A stretch of 9,974 bases of DNA, taken from contig WFNQ01000032.1 in NCBI GenBank assembly GCA_015488565.1, positions 1 to 9,974 on the forward strand, written 5' to 3'. The position numbers and the translations under genes are program-made. Shown piece by piece: positions 6,967 to 9,974 of this stretch. This DNA comes from Thiomicrorhabdus sp. Lineage in GTDB: Bacteria > Pseudomonadota > Gammaproteobacteria > Thiomicrospirales > Thiomicrospiraceae. Within the stretch, counting starts at the first letter, position 1; every line of letters starts with the position of its first letter. A model generated the notes under the pieces. That model was not told the origin of the DNA, made no database searches, and saw only the letters and a program-made list of their open reading frames with translations.

Positions 6967-7968
6967 TTATAGACCCGAATACCAGATAGCCATTTGATAA
7001 AACATTGGAATACCAATGACCACATTAAATGGAAAGGTAACCCCTAGCGTTAATGTTAAGTAAAAAGAGGGGTTCGCTTCTGGCACACCATATCGCATCG
7101 CAGGAGGCACCGCAATATAGGAAGCACTGGATCCCAAAATAGCAACCAACATGGCGCCACCTGGGCCGAAGTCTAGCAAAGTAACCCCCACAAACACTCC
7201 TATCGTACCACCAATTAATGGCATGATAATACCAAACGAAACCAATGTGACACCAGCACTCTTAAAGGATTTAATACGCTTAGCGGCTTCCATACCCATA
7301 TCCAATAAAAATAGACATAAGACACCCATAAAGATTTCATTAGAGAAAGGATAGACCTTAGCCATCGCATCAGGAGAAGCTAGTGCACCAACAACCATCG
7401 CACCCATTAAAAGAATAACACTTCCATTCGTAAACGCTTCTTTTAATAAAGAGCCTGTATCAACACCAACAGACTCCTGTCCGGCTACGGCTGGCTTAGA
7501 TTCCGCTAATTTTTTACGAGCAAGCATCGCTAATACAAGACCAACAATAATCGCAGGTGACTCCATAATGACCATCATAATAATCGGATAACTTTCATGG
7601 GCAATACCTGACGTTTCTAAAAACGCAATTGCGGTCAAAAAAGTGGCCGCACTCACAGAACCGTAATGTGCAGTAATCGCTGCCGCATTAAATGGGTCAA
7701 TCCGATCGCGAAAACGCAATAAAGCATAACCAATCAAAGGAATAATTAATCCCATTAAAAATGCCCAGAAAATGGCTTGGAATGCAATGCCTAAATCAGC
7801 TTTGGCTAATTCCGCCCCCCCTTTTAGACCAATCGCCATCAATAGGTACAAAGAGATACCTTTCGCCATTCCTTCGGGGAACTTTAGATCAGATTTAATT
7901 AACTGTGCAAATACCCCTAAGGCAAAAAATAACACCGCGGGAATCAATAAACTGTCAAATCCAGACAT
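6967..7968 (-). CDS. sbtA: Sodium-dependent bicarbonate transporter SbtA
   Basis: SbtA is an inner-membrane Na+/HCO3- symporter that accumulates bicarbonate for the carboxysome. The product has 333 residues from ATG 7968, which is preceded by AAGGAG at 9 bases. An in-frame TTG six codons earlier would place that site inside the gene, so I rejected it. The chain has two inverted hydrophobic halves, each with about five membrane segments, separated by a polar stretch at about 151-175 (ARKKLAESKPAVAGQESVG). The half-related motifs HYGSVSAATF (101-110) and GSSASYIAVPPAMRYG (279-294) fall where the substrate and sodium site lies in SbtA structures. GLKGGAEL (48-54) and the LLDMGMEAAKRI stretch (221-232) also match the family. 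sbtB follows immediately. A long upstream region with operator-like repeats suggests regulated expression. Confidence 0.95.
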   Translation of the reverse strand: MSGFDSLLIPAVLFFALGVFAQLIKSDLKFPEGMAKGISLYLLMAIGLKGGAELAKADLGIAFQAIFWAFLMGLIIPLIGYALLRFRDRIDPFNAAAITAHYGSVSAATFLTAIAFLETSGIAHESYPIIMMVIMESPAIIVGLVLAMLARKKLAESKPAVAGQESVGVDTGSLLKEAFTNGSVILLMGAMVVGALASPDAMAKVYPFSNEIFMGVLCLFLLDMGMEAAKRIKSFKSAGVTLVSFGIIMPLIGGTIGVFVGVTLLDFGPGGAMLVAILGSSASYIAVPPAMRYGVPEANPSFYLTLTLGVTFPFNVVIGIPMFYQMAIWYSGL

Positions 7969-8160
7969 TAGATGTGTCTCCTTCAATTTTTTTTAAATAC
8001 TTTACACGATAAAAAGCACTTAGATACCTATTCTTTTCACACAAAATATATCTTATCAAGCCATGAAGCAGTTAACCCACTTGCTCAAGACTCTTTATTC
8101 TCTATGCTACATTTTTTCATTGCCACAATAGTATGGGAATACTCCATAGAAGAGAAATTG

Positions 8161-8207
8161 ATAATACAACTCCCACCTATAGACAATAGGCAATAGGTTA
8201 ACCTATT
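8161..8207 (-). promoter_or_regulatory. Candidate activator-dependent promoter and operator of sbtA
   Basis: AATAGGTTAACCTATT (8192-8207) is a perfect 16-base palindrome. Together with CCTAT at 8176-8180 and a tandem CAATAGG CAATAGG (8184-8197) it makes four CCTAT/ATAGG half-sites in 31 bases. On the minus strand a TATTAT -10 candidate (8166-8161) lies 17 bases after a non-consensus -35 position that falls inside the cluster. A weak -35 overlapped by dyads is typical of LysR-activated promoters, so CbbR is the first candidate, but no exact CbbR consensus is seen. Confidence 0.5.
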
Positions 8208-8256
8208 AAATCAAATTTCAACAATACTTCAAAGGAATCTATAAACAAACAAGCCA

Positions 8257-8313
8257 TTTAACCCAAACCCTTACATAGAAACGTGAAAAATAGTGTAAAC
8301 ATTTGGGGTTAAA
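8257..8313. repeat. Large imperfect inverted repeat upstream of sbtA
   Basis: TTTAACCC (8257-8264) pairs with GGGTTAAA (8306-8313). Inside these, TTACA (8271-8275) pairs with TGTAA (8294-8298), and AAA/TTT near 8265-8267 adds pairs on the minus strand, leaving an 18-base loop. It lies about 50 bases beyond the operator cluster and has no adjoining T run. It may be a second regulator site or an RNA structure. Confidence 0.45.
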
Positions 8314-8335
8314 AAAGAAGGGCCTTCAAGCTTCT
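8311..8335 (-). terminator. Weak hairpin with T6 run, possible backup terminator
   Basis: On the minus strand, AGAAG (8335-8331) and CTTCT (8320-8316), or the shorter GAAG-GCC-CTTC at 8327-8317, are followed by six T (8316-8311). The stem is short. It could terminate read-through from the cso operon, or a short transcript from TTGAAC-N18-TATTAC at 8451-8422. Confidence 0.3.
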
Positions 8336-8472
8336 CTATCCAAGCCTTAGTTCATAGAGAATAATCACTCCATTCATAAAAATCCAAATAAAAGAGAACG
8401 GTTTAGAAGATCATACTTCGAGTAATATCAGAAATTAAATCACTTGTTCAAGAATTTTTTTAATTTTCAGAC

Positions 8473-8503
8473 AAAAAAAGAGGGCAACAATCGTACCCTC
8501 TTT
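8473..8503 (-). terminator. Rho-independent terminator of the cso operon
   Basis: The arms AAAGAGGG (8477-8484) and CCCTCTTT (8496-8503) are perfect complements around an 11-base loop. On the minus strand a run of seven T (8479-8473) follows. It lies 21 bases after the stop of the lysine-rich ORF at 8525, which suggests that this ORF is, or was, the last gene of the operon. Confidence 0.88.
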
Positions 8504-8524
8504 AGAATATAAGCATTATCTATA

Positions 8525-8727
8525 TTAGTCAGGCCAAACTCGCTGACTTGATAACACCTTAACTTGATCCGCAATGTGTTTTTGTGGCTCATTTTTTTTT
8601 GCAACAACCTTCTTAGAAAGCGATTTATTTACAGCTGACTTTGATGTTGATGTATTTATTTTTTTAGATGCTGTCGTCACAGTAGTCCTTTTTGCAGTCA
8701 CCTTTACTGCTGTTTTTTTGAAGGCAT
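8525..8727 (-). pseudogene. Frame-disrupted lysine-rich ORF, possible McdB-type carboxysome-positioning protein
   Basis: A minus-strand frame ending at TAA 8525 encodes a lysine/threonine/serine-rich, probably disordered chain (KTAVKVTAKRTTVTT, KKVVAKKNEPQKHIADQ) ending SSQRVWPD. The frame has no ATG of its own. ATG at 8727 would read MPSKK and join it only if the A7 run (8719-8713) had eight A, giving 67 residues. With six A it would join an upstream frame (IVELKKGLSLKVPVKTKFK, from about 8792) that lacks a normal start. A GTG at 8701 gives 58 intact residues. No good ribosome binding site precedes any of these. The small size, disorder, place after acRAF and a Trp close to the C-terminus recall alpha-McdB, which works with the ATPase McdA to space carboxysomes; no McdA gene lies beside it. 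The reading-frame break is seen; the McdB identity is inferred. A sequencing error in the homopolymer is possible. Confidence 0.5.
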
Positions 8728-8814
8728 TTGAATTTAGTTTTTACAGGGACTTTAAGGCTTAAACCTTTTTTCAGTTCAACAATCCCTTTAATAGTAAAAC
8801 CTATATATGTTAGC

Positions 8815-9075
8815 CTACAAAGCTTTTGTTACCCTATCATACCCATCATCAATCGCCTTCGCGAGAGCATAATCAATATCACTCACTTCATCAGAAGTGG
8901 AATAGATAACAATTGAAACACGATCACGAGCAAAACTAATATTTGGATGGTGGTCAAGGCGGTCAGCTTCTTCTGCAACCTCATCTAAAAAAGCTCTTAG
9001 AGCTTCAAAGTCATCAAAATTAAACCGCGCATCAAGCGCGGCTGGTTTCTTTTTTGACTTCCAACGATCACTCAT
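8815..9075 (-). CDS. acRAF: Pterin carbinolamine dehydratase-like RuBisCO assembly factor (acRAF)
   Basis: acRAF is the DCoH-fold protein encoded in alpha-carboxysome operons that helps RuBisCO assembly rather than pterin recycling. The 86-residue product has the fold's helix FDDFEALRAFLDEVAEEADR (20-39) and the HHP motif at 42-44, then a strand RVSIVIYST and the C-terminal helix DYALAKAIDDGY. In true dehydratases the strand ends in Thr-His-Asp; here it reads T60-S61-D62, so a catalytic-type His is missing, which agrees with a non-enzymatic role. ATG 9075 overlaps the stop of the upstream gene (ATGA), and AGGAG sits 6 bases before it. The N-terminus is basic (WKSKKKP). The position in the cso operon settles acRAF over a metabolic dehydratase. 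Confidence 0.9.
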   Translation of the reverse strand: MSDRWKSKKKPAALDARFNFDDFEALRAFLDEVAEEADRLDHHPNISFARDRVSIVIYSTSDEVSDIDYALAKAIDDGYDRVTKAL

Positions 9076-9620
9076 ACAAAACTCCTAGTAGAAGCTTGAT
9101 TCATATTCATTGTTTGATAAAACTCTTCAAGCCAACCATTAATCTTAACTAGCTGCTCTTGTTCTTCAGCATACAAACGACTAAATAGAGCATGATCATT
9201 GACCGCACCCATATTTGCACAGTATTGAATGGCTTCATTATAGAGCTGAATTAACGCCAACTCTCTAACTTCACAACTTTTTAATGATTCAACAATAGAG
9301 TTAGTCGGTGTTGCAGGGTTCAAAATGCTTCCCGCAGGAACAACCCCTTTCATGACCATGTGATCCGTTAAAAGATTTGCATGTTGAAGCTCTTCATTAG
9401 CAAGTGTAACAAACCCTTGCGCATAATTTAATTCACCACGAAACTTCGCTAAAGAAGCCTGTGCTAAATAATGCTGTCCAGCAGAAAATTCCAAACTAAG
9501 CGCTCGACCCAAATAGCCTAATACTCTTGAGTCTCCTCCCAGTTGCTGAGGTACTTCAATTTGAGGAAAACTTCCTGCGCCAGGCATAATGTTACCCTGC
9601 ATATGAGGTGTATAGTGCAT
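9072..9620 (-). CDS. Bacterioferritin-like protein of the carboxysome operon
   Basis: This is a ferritin-superfamily four-helix protein of the type found after csoS1 in cso operons; its role there is not settled. The 182 residues start with a non-helical tail of about 30 residues rich in Gly and Pro. The helical core follows: SLEFSAGQHY (42-51) with E44, NEELQHANLL (75-84) with E77 and H80, E120 in VRELALIQLYNEAI, and AEEQEQ (151-156). Aligned with E. coli Bfr, E18, E51, H54, E94 and E127 are kept as E44, E77, H80, E120 and E152, but H130 is replaced by E155. The heme-ligand Met52 is replaced by L78, so heme binding at the usual site is unlikely. AGGAG lies 6 bases before ATG 9620. It overlaps acRAF by ATGA. 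The family call is firm; the ligand alignment was done by eye. Confidence 0.85.
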   Translation of the reverse strand: MHYTPHMQGNIMPGAGSFPQIEVPQQLGGDSRVLGYLGRALSLEFSAGQHYLAQASLAKFRGELNYAQGFVTLANEELQHANLLTDHMVMKGVVPAGSILNPATPTNSIVESLKSCEVRELALIQLYNEAIQYCANMGAVNDHALFSRLYAEEQEQLVKINGWLEEFYQTMNMNQASTRSFV

Positions 9621-9628
9621 ACCTCACT

Positions 9629-9656
9629 CCTCTTAAAGTTAAGAGGGCATAAGCCC
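9629..9656 (-). promoter_or_regulatory. Overlapping hairpins between csoS1 and the bacterioferritin-like gene
   Basis: CCTCTTAA (9629-9636) and TTAAGAGG (9639-9646) form an 8-base inverted repeat that contains part of the downstream ribosome binding site (CTCCTCT on the plus strand, 9627-9633). A second stem, GGGC-ATAA-GCCC (9645-9656), extended by TTAA on each side across a two-base bulge, overlaps it. The two stems share bases and cannot form fully at once. They could terminate, process or gate translation between highly expressed csoS1 and the next gene. Confidence 0.5.
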
Positions 9657-9702
9657 TTAATATAACTTACTCATTACAGAGCAATAAACTTATTTTATAC
9701 AA

Positions 9703-9974
9703 CTATTTTGCTGTTAAAACAGGCTCTACTTCTTTGTGAGGGCGAGCAATGATGTGTGCCGCAACAAGACCATCACCAACACGTTCACAAGCATCCGCAC
9801 CAGCTCTTACTGCTGCGTTAACTGCACCTGTTTCACCACGAACCAAAATAGTTACATAACCACCACCAACAAACTCACGACTAACTAAACGAACTTCTGC
9901 CGCTTTTGTCATTGCATCTGCTGCTTCAATTGCAGGTACTAGCCCACGTGTTTCAATCATTCCTAAAGCAATTC
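9703..9974 (-). CDS. csoS1: Alpha-carboxysome major shell protein CsoS1 (BMC-H), 5' end outside window
   Basis: CsoS1 paralogues form the hexamers that tile the shell facets, with a central pore for bicarbonate and other small anions. The frame is open to the right edge. Its last codons before the edge read G-I-A-L-G ahead of MIETRGL, so the internal ATG at 9960 is not the start, and only about ten N-terminal residues are missing. The single BMC domain shows IETRGLVPAIEAADAM, VRLVSREFVGGGYVT with the pore-lining FVGGG, RGETGAVNAAVRAGADAC, and GDGLVAAHIIARPHKEVE. The family is about 98 residues. It stops at TAG 9703, 82 bases before the bacterioferritin-like gene. Which csoS1 paralogue (A, B or C) cannot be told from this fragment; as the last shell gene before the ferritin it may be the final copy of a tandem set. 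Confidence 0.95.
   Translation of the reverse strand, partial: IALGMIETRGLVPAIEAADAMTKAAEVRLVSREFVGGGYVTILVRGETGAVNAAVRAGADACERVGDGLVAAHIIARPHKEVEPVLTAK

Larger units (their letters stand above)
7969..8472. other. Upstream region of sbtA (no protein gene)
   Basis: These 504 AT-rich bases separate the end of the cso operon from sbtA. They hold the sbtA ribosome binding site, an operator-like cluster at 8176-8207 next to a possible -10, a larger dyad at 8257-8313, and a weak hairpin with a minus-strand T run at 8311-8335. A plus-strand frame at 7972-8196 has no supporting features and I do not call it. I see no RNA gene I can name. Confidence 0.6.

Noticed and set aside
7969..7986. Upstream TTG start for sbtA
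   Set aside because: The AAGGAG ribosome binding site would lie inside the coding sequence; ATG 7968 has correct spacing.
7972..8196. Plus-strand 74-codon ORF in the sbtA upstream region
   Set aside because: It starts inside the sbtA 5' end, has no ribosome binding site, and its composition looks like translated intergenic AT-rich DNA.
8574..8762. Plus-strand 62-codon ORF rich in Phe and Val
   Set aside because: It is the antisense image of the lysine-rich minus-strand frame (AAA/AAG read as TTT/CTT), and the minus frame fits the operon and terminator better.
9703..9960. csoS1 as a complete 85-residue gene starting at 9960
   Set aside because: The frame continues to the right edge with GIALG before the Met, as in the normal CsoS1 N-terminus, so the gene is cut by the window.
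1..9974. CRISPR arrays, tRNA or rRNA genes, insertion sequences
   Set aside because: I saw no regularly spaced repeats, no tRNA cloverleaf or rRNA segments, and no transposase or terminal inverted repeats of mobile elements.

Overview
The window looks like the chromosome of a sulfur- or hydrogen-oxidising, CO2-fixing gammaproteobacterium of the Thiomicrospira / Hydrogenovibrio / Thiomicrorhabdus type. Support: an AT-rich chromosome, the 3' part of an alpha-carboxysome (cso) operon, a bicarbonate transporter with its PII-like partner, a CbbR-like LysR regulator, and ordinary gammaproteobacterial housekeeping genes (purT, rpoH). The genus is inferred from protein style and gene content; no rRNA is present.

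Layout, left to right. (1) 1-1215, minus: a diguanylate cyclase with an intact GGDEF domain and a degenerate EAL-like domain, cut by the left edge. (2) 1308-2498, plus: purT, read divergently from the cyclase. (3) A bidirectional hairpin terminator (2525-2562) between convergent purT and rpoH. (4) 2603-3487, minus: rpoH (sigma-32), with a perfect CIRCE operator (3529-3555) placed just after a good sigma-70 promoter. (5) 3654-4088, minus: fliS, without flagellar neighbours here. (6) 4399-7968, minus: a carbon-concentrating cluster transcribed in the order sbtA, sbtB, rdgB (Ham1), csoS1D, cbbR, with short gaps and one ATGA overlap. (7) 7969-8472: its long upstream region, with clustered CCTAT/ATAGG half-sites and a larger dyad. 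(8) 8473-9974, minus: the 3' end of the cso operon: csoS1 (cut by the right edge), a bacterioferritin-like gene, the pterin-dehydratase-like RuBisCO assembly factor acRAF, and a lysine-rich, frame-disrupted ORF ending in RVWPD that may be an McdB-type carboxysome-positioning gene. A Rho-independent terminator follows.

How the genes fit together: SbtA would import bicarbonate with Na+, SbtB would gate SbtA according to adenine nucleotides, CsoS1 and CsoS1D form shell facets and gated pores, acRAF assists RuBisCO, and CbbR would couple expression to carbon status. RdgB inside this unit is a nucleotide-sanitising enzyme whose position beside csoS1D I recall from marine cyanobacterial carboxysome loci. 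The best points for follow-up are the disrupted McdB-like gene with no McdA beside it, the CIRCE element on rpoH, the sbtA operator, and the paired hairpins between csoS1 and the bacterioferritin-like gene.
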